64,000 nucleotides of DNA, from NCBI GenBank assembly GCA_030430205.1, contig JAUIGE010000014.1:62001-126000 (forward strand), read 5' to 3'. This DNA is from Bacteroidia bacterium. GTDB lineage: Bacteria > Bacteroidota > Bacteroidia > J057. Numbering within the stretch: position 1 is the first letter of the stretch; each line of letters opens with the position of its first letter. Of the stretch, positions 16,640 to 25,519 are shown one piece after another. The notes beneath the pieces were generated by a model, which was not told where the DNA came from, searched no databases, and saw only the letters and a program-made list of their open reading frames with translations. A program made the position numbers and the translations under genes.

Positions 16640-18382
16640 ATGCACCTCTCCTTTACCTCCCATCCACTGGCCCGTTTTCCTTTTTTCAGCTTCCTCCTGC
16701 TTTGCAGCCTGATGCTTATGCTTTCAGGATGTAAGTCTGATCCTCAGAAGGAGCCAGATGTTGAAGAACAAGAGAGCAATTGCTCCCCCAAAATCCAATC
16801 GGATGCCGATTGGGCTTCCAATGTCTACCCCAACTGCTTCGAGAATATAGAAAGACTTGGCAGGTGGTCTGGTGGTACCCAGCTCCTTTCTCCCACTATG
16901 TCACCTGACACTTTTTTTGCATCTGTTACAAAGGGAGAAATTAAGACCGCAAAAAAGCCTATTCACCTCTATGTGGTGACTCACGGTTGGGCCCCGGGTT
17001 TCAGAGCTTCGGTCAGGAAGCAAAATTTTAACATCAAATGGTGGAGCAATACAGCCACAGATGCTGAGGGGATTTGGGCCTCAGATTGGTATTGGACGCC
17101 CACAAAGGGGGTTAGCCCGGATTTGGTAGTCAGCGAAACTGGCCTGATCCAGCAGTTGATTCTGCAGGAGCAGACAACACATCCTGATGACTCTGTCATC
17201 GTGCTGGCGTATTCCTGGATCGACAATTCGGCGACAGACTCTACCAACGGCATACATGTATTTCACAATACCGAGGTTCGTATATCGGAAGCCTATACCA
17301 ATATCAATGGGCTGAGGCTCGCTCAGGCCATTGAGCAGGTGGTAGCAACGGGCTTTATGGATTCCAGCAGCCACAATAGACTTCATATCCTGGGCCATAG
17401 CCATGGCTCCAAAGTAGCTACTGTAGCGGCCATGGAGCTGCAGAAAGCAGGATATAAAGTAGACCAGTTGACCACCATGGATCCTCCCGAATCCTATGCA
17501 ACCTTAACCTGGGATGCTGCCAATCTGCTGGGTTTTTATTTTGATTCCATGGAGATTGCTTCCCCAACAGCTCACCAACCCCTCCCTAAAGTGAATGGGA
17601 GAATCCCTCTTCTTGTAGAAAATTATATTTCAGAATTTGGTGTCGCCTACAAAGGCACACCCCAAACGGACAATATCGTGAACGTAGCCCTCTATCCGGA
17701 GAATATATTCGGCACATCTGAAACGGGAAATATTGCCGATAAACACGCCTACTCGGCTACCTGGTATGCTGGAGCGGCTGTCGGAGCCCGTGATAACGGG
17801 ACCGATTCTGTAGGCATGGATTGGCCCCCTTTTCCCGCCAATAACAATCCCGGATGGTACCAATCCTGGAAGGGAAAAACCCCTTCAGAAGAAAACCAAT
17901 GGAAATTGTCGCTGGGCCATGCCCATGATGCAGGGCTTTCAACGAGGGTTTTTGGAGGCGCTCTGGCAGTCATACACGCCGACGGCTCAACGAAAGGACA
18001 TGTATCCGGGCAACCGGATGATCGGCTCGTATTTAGAGCCGCAGCTGGAAAAGCTACGGAAAATGCCCTCTATATGGGTAAGGTTGACCTGGCTGAGTCA
18101 GGTCGTTTTGGATTGGCATTTGACATCAAATGGGATGGCCCAATGGATGGTGATTATTTTGTCGTGACAGTAGAATCTGAAGATACTTACCAGGAAGTCA
18201 TCCTGGTCCTGGACGGAAAATCCGTTACATCGGGTTGGCACCAGGTTTCATTTAATTCAGACCAAAGTGTCACAGGTCTCAGTGATACCCATTTTCAGCT
18301 ACACTTCTTTCCCATCGCAGGAAATAAGCATGGAGAAATCACCTTCAAAAACTTTCAGTACATCACCTCTACCGAGCGATAG
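16640..18382 (+). CDS. alpha/beta-hydrolase lipoprotein (lipase-like)
   Basis: 580 aa. A lipoprotein signal ends at Cys31 (LMLMLSGC). The hydrolase core contains VVTHGWAPG (113-121, oxyanion region), the nucleophile elbow GHSHG (252-256, Ser254) and TTMDPPES with a candidate catalytic Asp281. A His in the Asp-Lys-His-Ala-Tyr segment after residue 360 or in LGHAHDAG could complete the triad. The last 150 residues look like a beta-sandwich carbohydrate-binding module (GRFGLAFDIKWDG, FQLHFFPIAG, ITFKNFQYI). The protein is probably cell-surface anchored and hydrolyses an ester or lipid; the substrate is unknown. Its 3' end overlaps the convergent oxidoreductase gene by 14 bases. Confidence 0.82.
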   Translation: MHLSFTSHPLARFPFFSFLLLCSLMLMLSGCKSDPQKEPDVEEQESNCSPKIQSDADWASNVYPNCFENIERLGRWSGGTQLLSPTMSPDTFFASVTKGEIKTAKKPIHLYVVTHGWAPGFRASVRKQNFNIKWWSNTATDAEGIWASDWYWTPTKGVSPDLVVSETGLIQQLILQEQTTHPDDSVIVLAYSWIDNSATDSTNGIHVFHNTEVRISEAYTNINGLRLAQAIEQVVATGFMDSSSHNRLHILGHSHGSKVATVAAMELQKAGYKVDQLTTMDPPESYATLTWDAANLLGFYFDSMEIASPTAHQPLPKVNGRIPLLVENYISEFGVAYKGTPQTDNIVNVALYPENIFGTSETGNIADKHAYSATWYAGAAVGARDNGTDSVGMDWPPFPANNNPGWYQSWKGKTPSEENQWKLSLGHAHDAGLSTRVFGGALAVIHADGSTKGHVSGQPDDRLVFRAAAGKATENALYMGKVDLAESGRFGLAFDIKWDGPMDGDYFVVTVESEDTYQEVILVLDGKSVTSGWHQVSFNSDQSVTGLSDTHFQLHFFPIAGNKHGEITFKNFQYITSTER

Positions 18383-21317
18383 CCTCCCACAGCACCTCCA
18401 CGGGATGCTTCGCATCCCGTCCCGTGCCATCAGCGATCTGATGGCGACAGCTTGTACCCGGAGCAGCGATGATCGTCGCTGCTTCGGCTTTCCGCACCGC
18501 GGGAAAGAGCACCATCTCTCCTACTTTCATCGAAACCTCATAATGTTCCTTTTCATAGCCAAAGGAGCCCGCCATGCCGCAACAGCCCGAAGGAATCACT
18601 TCCACGCTGTAATTTGCGGGAAAAGAAAGCAATTTGACAGAAGGGTCTACAGAGGAAAGCGCCTTTTGGTGGCAATGTCCATGCAGCCTGATCTGCCTGC
18701 TTTCAGTAGTAAAAATCTCCTGTGAGATGTTTCCGGCTTCCATTTCTTTTGCCAAAAATTCCTCTATGGTAAGGGAAAAAGCAGCCAATTCTTTGGCTTT
18801 TGCCAGCAAGTCCTTTTCAACCAGGCGCGGGTATTCATCGCGAAAACTCAGGATGGCTGATGGCTCTATGCCGATCAGCGGCATTTCCGCCGATACCTTC
18901 CCGTGGAAGGTTTGCACATTGGCCGTGGCCAGTTTCTTTGCCATGGGCAGAAGGCCCTTCGAAATGGCCGCACGGCCACTTTCAGCATGCCTGAGGTGAT
19001 GCACCTCATAGCCCAGGCGATGCAGCAACTTCACGGCAGTCATGCCGATATGGGTATCGTTCAGGTCGGTAAATTCATCTATGAATAAATACACTTTGCC
19101 TTTCGCTTCGCCTGAAAGCTGAAACGCTTGCTGGTGCTTGCGAAACCATTTTTTCAGGGTGGTTTTTTGCAGGCCGGGCAGGCTGCGTTCCGGCGCTACG
19201 CCCAAAATCTTTTTCATCAGGGATGAAGAAGCTTTCCCTTTCAGCACGGCATTGGTCATGCCGGGCAGGATCGCTCCCAGGCTGTTCAGCCTGTTAAAAT
19301 TGGCGAAAACCCGCGCCCGGAAAGGCACCCCATTTTTCTGGTAGTATTGATGCAAAAACTCTGCTTTCATGCTCGCCACATCCACATTGGAGGGACATTC
19401 GCTGAGGCAGCCTTTGCAGGAGAGGCAGAGGTCCATGACCTCTTTGATTTCTTTGTGGTCAAAGCGATTTGCTTTGTTGGAGCGCGTGAGAAACTCACGC
19501 AGGATGTTGGCGCGGGCGCGGGTCGTGTCCTGCTCCCTGCGGGTCGCCATATAGCTGGGGCACATCGAGCCCCCCGAGATCGGCAGCTTGCGGCAGTCGC
19601 CGGAACCATTGCACTTCTCCGCCATGCGGAGGATGCCGCCCACTTCATCGAAGTTCAGCACCGTATCAAACTGCTCGGTTTCCTGCCCTTCGTCATAGCG
19701 CAGGGAAGCGTCCATGGGTGGCGCATCCACGATTTTACCCGGATTAAATATGTTGTTGGGGTCCCAGGCTTGTTTGAAGGCTTTGAACAGGCCGTAGACC
19801 TGCTCGCCCATCACCAGCGGAATAAATTCCGCACGCACCCGTCCATCGCCATGCTCGCCACTGAGCGAGCCTCTGTATTTTTTGACCAGCTCGGCCGTCT
19901 CACGGGCGATGTCGCGGAAGTCTTTGCGGTCTTTGGGATCTTTGAGATCCAGGAGGGGCCGCAGGTGCAGCTCCCCCGCGCCTGCGTGGGCGTAGTAGAC
20001 GGAGCGCTGCTTGTAGCGTGCCATCATCGCGCTGAATTCGCGGATGTAGGCGGGCAGCTCCCGCACGTCTACGGCGGTATCTTCGATCACAGCGACGGCC
20101 TTGGCGTCGCCGGGCACATTGGCAAGCAGGCCGAGGCCTGCCGAGCGCAGGTCCCACACCTTTTTGATGGCGGCTCCGCCATAGATGCGCGGAAAATGAT
20201 AACCATAGCCAACGGCTTTGAGATCTGCTTCCAGCTTGTCAAAAGCAGCTTCTATCTCTTCTTTATTTTGCCCGCCAAATTCAATCACCAAAATCCCCTC
20301 CGGATCGCCTTCCACAAAAAAGCGGTAATCCCGATACATGAGGCTGTCTTTGGTACAGTCCAACACGATTTTGTCCATCAGCTCGCAGGCGCGAGGCGCA
20401 TGGCCCATGGTGACAACAACCGCCTCCAGCGCTTCATTGACCGTAGGAAAGTGAACGGCCATCAGGCCGGAGAGCGGCGGTGGCAGCGGATCACAGTGGA
20501 TTTTCACTTCTGTAATGAAGCAAAGCGTGCCTTCCGATCCGCAGATCAATTTGCTGAAATTGAAGTCCTCACCGCGGCTGGTGAAGCGGTTGCTGGCGAG
20601 CAGGGCGTCGAGGGCGTAGCCCGTATTGCGGCGATGGATACTTTCTTTGGGAAAGTTTTCGCGGATGGCCAGTTGGTTGTCATTGCTGTGCAAGATCTGG
20701 CGCGCATGGCGGTAAAGCGTGCCTTCCATGCTATGAAGGCGGCTTTTTTCCTCAAATGCCTGCTTGTCCAGGCCTTTAAATACGGCTTCGGAGCCGTCGC
20801 TCAGGATGGCATGTACCTCCAGCGTATGCTCCCGGGTGGAGCCATAGACGATGGAGTATGAGCCGCAGGAATTGTTGCCTACCATGCCGCCGATCATGGC
20901 GCGGTTGGCCGTAGAGGTATTGGGACCAAAAAACAAGCCGTGAGGCTTGATGTGGTGGTTCAATTCATCCCGCACCACGCCCGGCTGCACGCGCACCCAG
21001 CCTTCTTCAGCATTGATCTCCAGGATTTGGTTGAAGGTTCGGGAAACATCCACCACGATGCCATCGCCCACACACTGGCCTGCCAGTGAGGTGCCCGCGG
21101 TACGCGGAATCAGCCCGATTTTCTCCTTATTCGCAAAGTGAATCAGCTGCCTGATGTCGTCTTTGCTTTTGGGAAAAGCCACAGCCAGCGGCAGCTCCCG
21201 GTAGACGCTTGCGTCTGTAGCATAAAGCGTCCGCATCTTGCGGTCAAAGTGCAGCTCGCCTTCAAGCGAGGCATTCAGAATTTCGAGTTTGTATTGATAA
21301 TCAATGACAGATGCCAT
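18369..21317 (-). CDS. fused FAD-binding and Fe-S oxidoreductase (D-lactate/glycolate dehydrogenase type)
   Basis: 982 aa. The N-terminal half is a PCMH-type FAD domain (IPRTAGTSLAGQCVGDG; FGPNTSTANRAMIGGMVGNN) with the associated substrate cap and a GEHGDGR motif. It is joined to a GlcF-like half with Fe-S cysteines (CNGSGDCRKL..CPSY; CLSCKGCLSECPSNVDV) and a C-terminal cysteine-rich domain (HGHCHQKAL; SGCCGMAGSFGYE). Together these oxidise a 2-hydroxy acid such as D-lactate and pass electrons to the quinone pool. In many bacteria the two halves are separate genes (glcD, glcF); the fusion is common in Bacteroidota. The start codon is only 6 bases from a 16-unit heptamer array, so the leader RNA is almost all repeat. 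Confidence 0.93.
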   Translation of the reverse strand: MASVIDYQYKLEILNASLEGELHFDRKMRTLYATDASVYRELPLAVAFPKSKDDIRQLIHFANKEKIGLIPRTAGTSLAGQCVGDGIVVDVSRTFNQILEINAEEGWVRVQPGVVRDELNHHIKPHGLFFGPNTSTANRAMIGGMVGNNSCGSYSIVYGSTREHTLEVHAILSDGSEAVFKGLDKQAFEEKSRLHSMEGTLYRHARQILHSNDNQLAIRENFPKESIHRRNTGYALDALLASNRFTSRGEDFNFSKLICGSEGTLCFITEVKIHCDPLPPPLSGLMAVHFPTVNEALEAVVVTMGHAPRACELMDKIVLDCTKDSLMYRDYRFFVEGDPEGILVIEFGGQNKEEIEAAFDKLEADLKAVGYGYHFPRIYGGAAIKKVWDLRSAGLGLLANVPGDAKAVAVIEDTAVDVRELPAYIREFSAMMARYKQRSVYYAHAGAGELHLRPLLDLKDPKDRKDFRDIARETAELVKKYRGSLSGEHGDGRVRAEFIPLVMGEQVYGLFKAFKQAWDPNNIFNPGKIVDAPPMDASLRYDEGQETEQFDTVLNFDEVGGILRMAEKCNGSGDCRKLPISGGSMCPSYMATRREQDTTRARANILREFLTRSNKANRFDHKEIKEVMDLCLSCKGCLSECPSNVDVASMKAEFLHQYYQKNGVPFRARVFANFNRLNSLGAILPGMTNAVLKGKASSSLMKKILGVAPERSLPGLQKTTLKKWFRKHQQAFQLSGEAKGKVYLFIDEFTDLNDTHIGMTAVKLLHRLGYEVHHLRHAESGRAAISKGLLPMAKKLATANVQTFHGKVSAEMPLIGIEPSAILSFRDEYPRLVEKDLLAKAKELAAFSLTIEEFLAKEMEAGNISQEIFTTESRQIRLHGHCHQKALSSVDPSVKLLSFPANYSVEVIPSGCCGMAGSFGYEKEHYEVSMKVGEMVLFPAVRKAEAATIIAAPGTSCRHQIADGTGRDAKHPVEVLWEAIAR

Positions 21318-21323
21318 GGGATG

Positions 21324-21435
21324 TTTTGGGTTTTGTGTTTTGGGTTTCGGGTTTCGGGTTTCGGGTTTCGGGTTTTGTGTTTCGGGTTTTGTGTTTCGGG
21401 TTTTGTGTTTCGGGTTTCGGGTTTTGTGTTTCGGG
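21324..21435. repeat. heptamer array D (TTTCGGG/TTTTGTG), 16 units
   Basis: Sixteen 7-bp steps with units TTTTGGG, TTTTGTG and TTTCGGG, several times alternating strictly between TTTTGTG and TTTCGGG. It lies directly upstream of the minus-strand FAD/Fe-S gene; the RNA sense is CCCGAAA/CACAAAA. It is the longest array of this type in the window. Confidence 0.9.
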
Positions 21436-21590
21436 TCCTTCCGTCTCGCCTCCCGGCGAAGTTATGAAATGGCTTTTGAAAGCTTGAAGAAAAGCGGCCA
21501 AAGATTTTGCGCCTTTAATTTTTTTGGCAAAAAGCCAGAAAAAGTATATATTTTGCTACTTTTTTTAGAACCCATTAATTCATACTCTCA

Positions 21591-22091
21591 ATGGAACTCA
21601 ACTTTTACATTTGCTTCGTAGCCGCGCTAATTCCATTAGTTATTGGTGCTGTCTACTATCACCCCAAAGTTTTGGGGGGTGTTTGGATGAAGGCATCCGG
21701 TATGACGCCTGAAAAAACACAAAGCGGAAATATGGCCCTTATTTTTGGGCTGACCTATGTGATGGGCGTCTTGATTGCCTTTAGCCTGGCGTCTTTGGTA
21801 GTGCACCAAACCAGCATCTTCTCCCTTTTTGTGACTGAGCCTGGCTTTGGAGAAGCAGGAACAGAAACCATGGTATTTTTTGAAAGCATCATGGAGCGGG
21901 TCGGAGACAAACACAGGAGCTTTGGCCATGGAATGTTCCACGGTGTTTTCAGTGGATTGATTTTCGCCACCCCCATCATTGCAATCATTGCACTATTTGA
22001 GCGCAAAGGCTTCAGGTATGTAGCAGTCCATGCCGGATACTGGATCCTCACCATTGGTCTGATGGGCGGCACGCTTGCTGCTGTTCTTTAG
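21591..22091 (+). CDS. DUF1761 family membrane protein
   Basis: 166 aa. Four hydrophobic segments (FYICFVAALIPLVIGAVYY at the start, LIFGLTYVMGVLIAFSLASL, FSGLIFATPIIAIIALF, GYWILTIGLMGGTLAAVL) and the motif YYHPKVLGGVWMKASGMT are typical of DUF1761. The function of the family is not established. It stands alone on the plus strand, with a small lipoprotein gene 36 bases downstream. Confidence 0.82.
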   Translation: MELNFYICFVAALIPLVIGAVYYHPKVLGGVWMKASGMTPEKTQSGNMALIFGLTYVMGVLIAFSLASLVVHQTSIFSLFVTEPGFGEAGTETMVFFESIMERVGDKHRSFGHGMFHGVFSGLIFATPIIAIIALFERKGFRYVAVHAGYWILTIGLMGGTLAAVL

Positions 22092-22127
22092 TAGTATTTT
22101 TACAAAATATCCAACATCTTTACGCCT

Positions 22128-22484
22128 ATGAAGCAATTCTTATTTATTGCCATAGGCGTTTTGCTATGTACAGCTTGTGGAGAGAGTACAAAAACCAGCT
22201 TTTTTGTTCAAGGCAATTGCCTCGACTGCAAGCCAATCATTGAATCGAAGATTCAGGAGCTGCCGGGCATCGACAGCGTCGGCTGGGATTTTGAAAGCAG
22301 TATGCTTACGGTAAAATATTTCGCGAGCGAAATCGCCCCTGATATGCTCCAGCAAGAGCTGGCAAAAGCAGGCTTCGACACCCAATTTTATCCCGCCGAG
22401 GCGGAAGCCCGTAAGGCATTGCCGTCTTGCTGCCAGCAGGAGATTGACCGCAAACTCAAACGCGACGAACCAGCATTTCATTAG
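22128..22484 (+). CDS. HMA-like (heavy-metal-associated fold) lipoprotein
   Basis: 118 aa. A lipoprotein signal ends at Cys17 (GVLLCTAC). The mature part reads FVQGNCLDCKPIIESKIQELPGIDSVGWDFESSMLTVKY, with the spacing of an HMA domain and C-x-x-C at 31-34 in the usual metal-binding loop. The C-terminus has a Cys-Cys pair (LPSCCQQE). It could bind a soft metal in the envelope or act as a metallochaperone. The metal is not deducible. Confidence 0.75.
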   Translation: MKQFLFIAIGVLLCTACGESTKTSFFVQGNCLDCKPIIESKIQELPGIDSVGWDFESSMLTVKYFASEIAPDMLQQELAKAGFDTQFYPAEAEARKALPSCCQQEIDRKLKRDEPAFH

Positions 22485-22512
22485 CATAGCCAACCATTTT
22501 CGCTTACCCCAA

Positions 22513-22534
22513 CTCCCCCAATCAGGGGAAAAAG
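22513..22534. promoter_or_regulatory. candidate operator (CCCCAAT-AGGGGAAAA motif) before the caspase gene
   Basis: TCCCC-CAATCA-GGGGA forms a short dyad about 52 bases before the caspase start. The same words occur three times upstream of the convergent TPR gene (25460-25519), suggesting shared control of the two genes. Confidence 0.45.
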
Positions 22535-22585
22535 TTGAGCTTAAAAGCTATTAATTTGCCTGGTAAAACGATAAGAAACAGCATC

Positions 22586-24484
22586 ATGGATGATAATCAA
22601 ATGAAAGGCAAAATATATGTACTGGCTATAGGGATCGAAAAGTACGATGTCTCTGTGAAGAAAAATCCCCTTCCGGGCTGCAAAAAAGATGTCACAGATT
22701 TTTGCGATTATCTGAAAGAAAGATTCGGAGAAGCCTCTTTGAAAATCACTCAATTACTTGATGAGCAGGCCACGCGTGCCCATATCATCGCAGCTTTTTT
22801 AGAAAAGAAAAAAGATGAGGCGGGAAAGGACATAGACTGTATAGCAAATGCGGGGGAAGATGATGCTTTTATTTTTTACTATAGCGGACATGGCTCGGAG
22901 GAAAAGGCACCGCCTGAATTTCGCATGGCCAATGGAAAAAATGAAACCCTCCTCTGTTACGACAGCCGCATGAAAGGCCAGTACGACCTGGCAGACAAGG
23001 AGCTGAACTACCTCTTGTCGACCGTGACTCAAAAGGTCAAATATTCCGTGGCTGTGGTTGACAGTTGCCATTCCGACTCGGTCATGCGCAATGAAGGGGA
23101 TATGCACAAAAAGCACAATCCTTCCGAAGGAAATGCGATCCGCCCCTTTTCCACCTACCTCCCGGAAGTAATCGCTCATTATCAAAATTCAGATGACCTT
23201 CCGGGCACACATTTTATCACCCTAAGCGCCTGTTCCAACGCTGAAAGTGCTTACTGCACCTCAAATGGAGGACATTTTACCCAAAACCTCCTCAAGGTTT
23301 TAAAGGAAAATCCCGCCAAAGTCCCCAGCTATGATGAGCTGATTTACCAGATCAAGGCCAGAATAGGTAATGCCCGCATTCCGCAGCACCCTCAGTTGGG
23401 ATGTTGGGGAGAAGTAAATCCTCATTGGGAATTTTTGACCCGAAAAATAGCTCAACAGCAGCGCATGCCTGTCATTTTTTGGGAAAAAGATCAGGCTGCC
23501 TGGTTTGTGCAGGCAGGCGCATTTCACGGCTACCGCCTGGAAAACCTCAATGCCCAGAAGATTCCCATCTATCCCAAAGGGAAAGAAGATGGTGAAGCTG
23601 CTTTTTATGCTACCATAAAAGAGCTCGGAGTGGATAAAAGCAAACTCGAATTTGAAGGAAGGCCTCCACACATGCATGAGGATGTGCTCCTGGCAGGCAT
23701 AAGCCGCCCCGCATTCCGGGTAAAATTTGTTGATCCTGATGACTTTATCCAAAAGCAGCTGTCATCTTCGGCCTACAATTTCATCAATGACCCCTACGCG
23801 CCTATCTCCCTGCAGTTGGTAGATGGCAGTTACCGCATTTACAGAAAGGGGAAAAAATGGCAATTGGTGCATGGCATCCCGGCTACGGATGAAGAGGCTG
23901 CTATATATATCCTGAATCATATCCAGGATATGGCTGATTGGCATTTTGCCATGGAGCTGGGCAGCCCTTTGAATAGCAATATAGAAGAAGAGAAAATCTG
24001 TTTCCAACTGGTGTGTAAAGCGGCCAGACGCTTGTATGCGACCGGTGACACCCAACACTATGAACTAGATTTCCATGGCTCAGAAGTGCCCTTTGAGTTG
24101 GAATTTGAAAACAAAAATCCTGAGCTTCATCTGCATTATGCCCTCTTACATTTAGACAATAAATACAATATTGATGTCTGGAATGAAGGGGGACAAACCT
24201 CTTTTCAGGGAGGTAGCACGATCAGCGAAGAGGGCGAGTTTTTTATTTCAGAAATAGATGAAATGGAAGTGCAGGACGATTTCCTGCTGATTGTTTCCCG
24301 GCAGGCTTTGCAGGCAGGAAGCTTTAAGCGTCTGCCTTTTCCTGATGGCAAGTGGGGTCGTATTTTTGATCCCTCCCAGGTAGACAGAGGTGCCAGAAAA
24401 GGCAATGAAATGAGGACGAGAAATTTGGAGCAAAACTGGTTGGTGAAGCGAATCAGGGTGACCAGTCTTCGAAAATTCCGCTAG
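22586..24484 (+). CDS. caspase-family cysteine protease (metacaspase-like)
   Basis: 632 aa from the ATG at 22586; an in-frame codon at 22535 exists, but the fold starts at MKGKIYVLAIGIEKY. The caspase p20-like domain shows the first strand YVLAIGIEKYD, catalytic His102 in YYSGHGSEE and catalytic Cys161 in VVDSCHSDS. After about residue 300 come about 330 residues without a family I know, which probably sense or regulate. No signal peptide is present, so it acts in the cytoplasm. Bacterial caspases cut after basic or acidic residues and often serve stress or conflict responses. Its 3' end overlaps by 32 bases the convergent gene for a TPR membrane protein, and both genes carry a similar motif upstream. 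Confidence 0.9.
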   Translation: MDDNQMKGKIYVLAIGIEKYDVSVKKNPLPGCKKDVTDFCDYLKERFGEASLKITQLLDEQATRAHIIAAFLEKKKDEAGKDIDCIANAGEDDAFIFYYSGHGSEEKAPPEFRMANGKNETLLCYDSRMKGQYDLADKELNYLLSTVTQKVKYSVAVVDSCHSDSVMRNEGDMHKKHNPSEGNAIRPFSTYLPEVIAHYQNSDDLPGTHFITLSACSNAESAYCTSNGGHFTQNLLKVLKENPAKVPSYDELIYQIKARIGNARIPQHPQLGCWGEVNPHWEFLTRKIAQQQRMPVIFWEKDQAAWFVQAGAFHGYRLENLNAQKIPIYPKGKEDGEAAFYATIKELGVDKSKLEFEGRPPHMHEDVLLAGISRPAFRVKFVDPDDFIQKQLSSSAYNFINDPYAPISLQLVDGSYRIYRKGKKWQLVHGIPATDEEAAIYILNHIQDMADWHFAMELGSPLNSNIEEEKICFQLVCKAARRLYATGDTQHYELDFHGSEVPFELEFENKNPELHLHYALLHLDNKYNIDVWNEGGQTSFQGGSTISEEGEFFISEIDEMEVQDDFLLIVSRQALQAGSFKRLPFPDGKWGRIFDPSQVDRGARKGNEMRTRNLEQNWLVKRIRVTSLRKFR

Positions 24485-25394
24485 TGGGATTTTGTGTATC
24501 AGAAGGAGATTGGAGCTGCTGGGAGATAAGGCGCAGGTCTTTACAAGCCTGTTCCAGCCACTGACTGACTTTGTGCAGCTCCCGGGCGGAAGCTTCATCT
24601 CTCTCCCCCCAATCACTCTCCAGTTGCTCTACATGAAGCTTGGTGGCAGATATGAGGTTGCCAAGACTGTCTTGCAGGGTTGCCGCAAGGCGTTTATTCT
24701 GTTGAATTAATTCGCTTTTTTCTATCTCTGTTTGCTGGGAGCAAAGCTGCAGGTGGGATGAAAGCTGCTTCCAGCTTGCTGCTTCCTGCCAGGCGATCTT
24801 TTCCTTTTTACCTGCTGTATACACCGTCATCCAAAAGAGCGCAAAGAGGAATATCCCCCCCACAGGCAGGCCCCATTTCCAGACTTGCAAAAGAGTCCAT
24901 TGGTAGGCATGAAAGGAAAAATTCTTTTTTTGTAATCCGATGACGGAGGCTTGTTGATGGACTGATTGCAGAGAGTCCACAGTCTGTCTGATTTTGGTTA
25001 TAAGGCTATAGGATTTTAGCTGAAAAAGACCAGATGGCTGCTGACGAAGGAGCCAGGAGGCTTCGTCTAAATGCGCATAAGCGCGTTCAAATTGATGATC
25101 AAAAGCAACTGTAACCGAGAGGTCGATCAGACATGGGACAAGGGTTTCAGGGCTGGATTCTTTCCTGTTTAGCCTCAAAACCTGCTCAAAATAGGGGATT
25201 GCCCGCTTATAAGCCTGTTGATTGAAATAGGTATTTCCAGCAAGCATCCATTTTTGAACGCAGTCGGTTTGGCAGGAAGTAAAATCTTCAATGGGAATCT
25301 TATCTTCTCGTGGCGTTGACGTTTGGGCCTGTGTGGTTTGTATTCCAAGAATTAAAAGTACAATCCACCAATGGCAGATAGTTGACAGTTTCAT
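24453..25394 (-). CDS. TPR membrane protein with a degenerate histidine-kinase dimerisation domain
   Basis: 313 aa. A signal peptide (WWIVLLILGIQTTQAQ), a TPR-like region (residues 48-120: NTYFNQQAYKRAIPYFEQVL), one membrane span (about 172-193) and a coiled coil lead to a segment that aligns by eye with HisKA_3: RLAATLQDSLGNLISATKLH. Active kinases read LHD at this place; here it is LQD, so the phospho-acceptor His is gone. The ATPase domain is missing altogether: the protein ends 70 residues later. It may be a pseudo-kinase that dimerises with a true kinase or relays a signal by conformation. It is convergent and overlapping with the caspase gene. Confidence 0.75.
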   Translation of the reverse strand: MKLSTICHWWIVLLILGIQTTQAQTSTPREDKIPIEDFTSCQTDCVQKWMLAGNTYFNQQAYKRAIPYFEQVLRLNRKESSPETLVPCLIDLSVTVAFDHQFERAYAHLDEASWLLRQQPSGLFQLKSYSLITKIRQTVDSLQSVHQQASVIGLQKKNFSFHAYQWTLLQVWKWGLPVGGIFLFALFWMTVYTAGKKEKIAWQEAASWKQLSSHLQLCSQQTEIEKSELIQQNKRLAATLQDSLGNLISATKLHVEQLESDWGERDEASARELHKVSQWLEQACKDLRLISQQLQSPSDTQNPTSGIFEDWSP

Positions 25395-25459
25395 AATTTT
25401 TCAGTTAAACACTTCCGTCTTTCCTCCCTGCAAGTATACCCAGCCACCAGCAAAAAAAC

Positions 25460-25519
25460 TTCCCCCAATTGTCAACCTCCTCCAATTAGGTGAGCATCCT
25501 ACAGCAATTAGGGGAAAAG
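25460..25519. promoter_or_regulatory. cluster of CCAATT/AGGGGAA motifs upstream of the TPR pseudo-kinase
   Basis: Three related words, TTCCCCCAATT (25460), CTCCAATTAGG (25480) and CAATTAGGGGAAAAG (25505), lie 66-125 bases upstream of the start at 25394. The CAATT cores are 17 and 22 bases apart. The same vocabulary occurs before the caspase gene at 22513-22534. Confidence 0.45.

Noticed and set aside
19347-20861. A 504-codon plus-strand frame
   Set aside because: It lies wholly inside the FAD/Fe-S oxidoreductase gene on the other strand, whose domains and motifs are clear. The plus-strand product has no recognisable family and a His/Ala/Gly-rich mix typical of an antisense shadow.
22586-24484. 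Caspase as part of a type III-E CRISPR (Craspase-like) system
   Set aside because: No cas gene, array or effector lies near. The fold and the neighbour TPR protein suggest another type of signalling.
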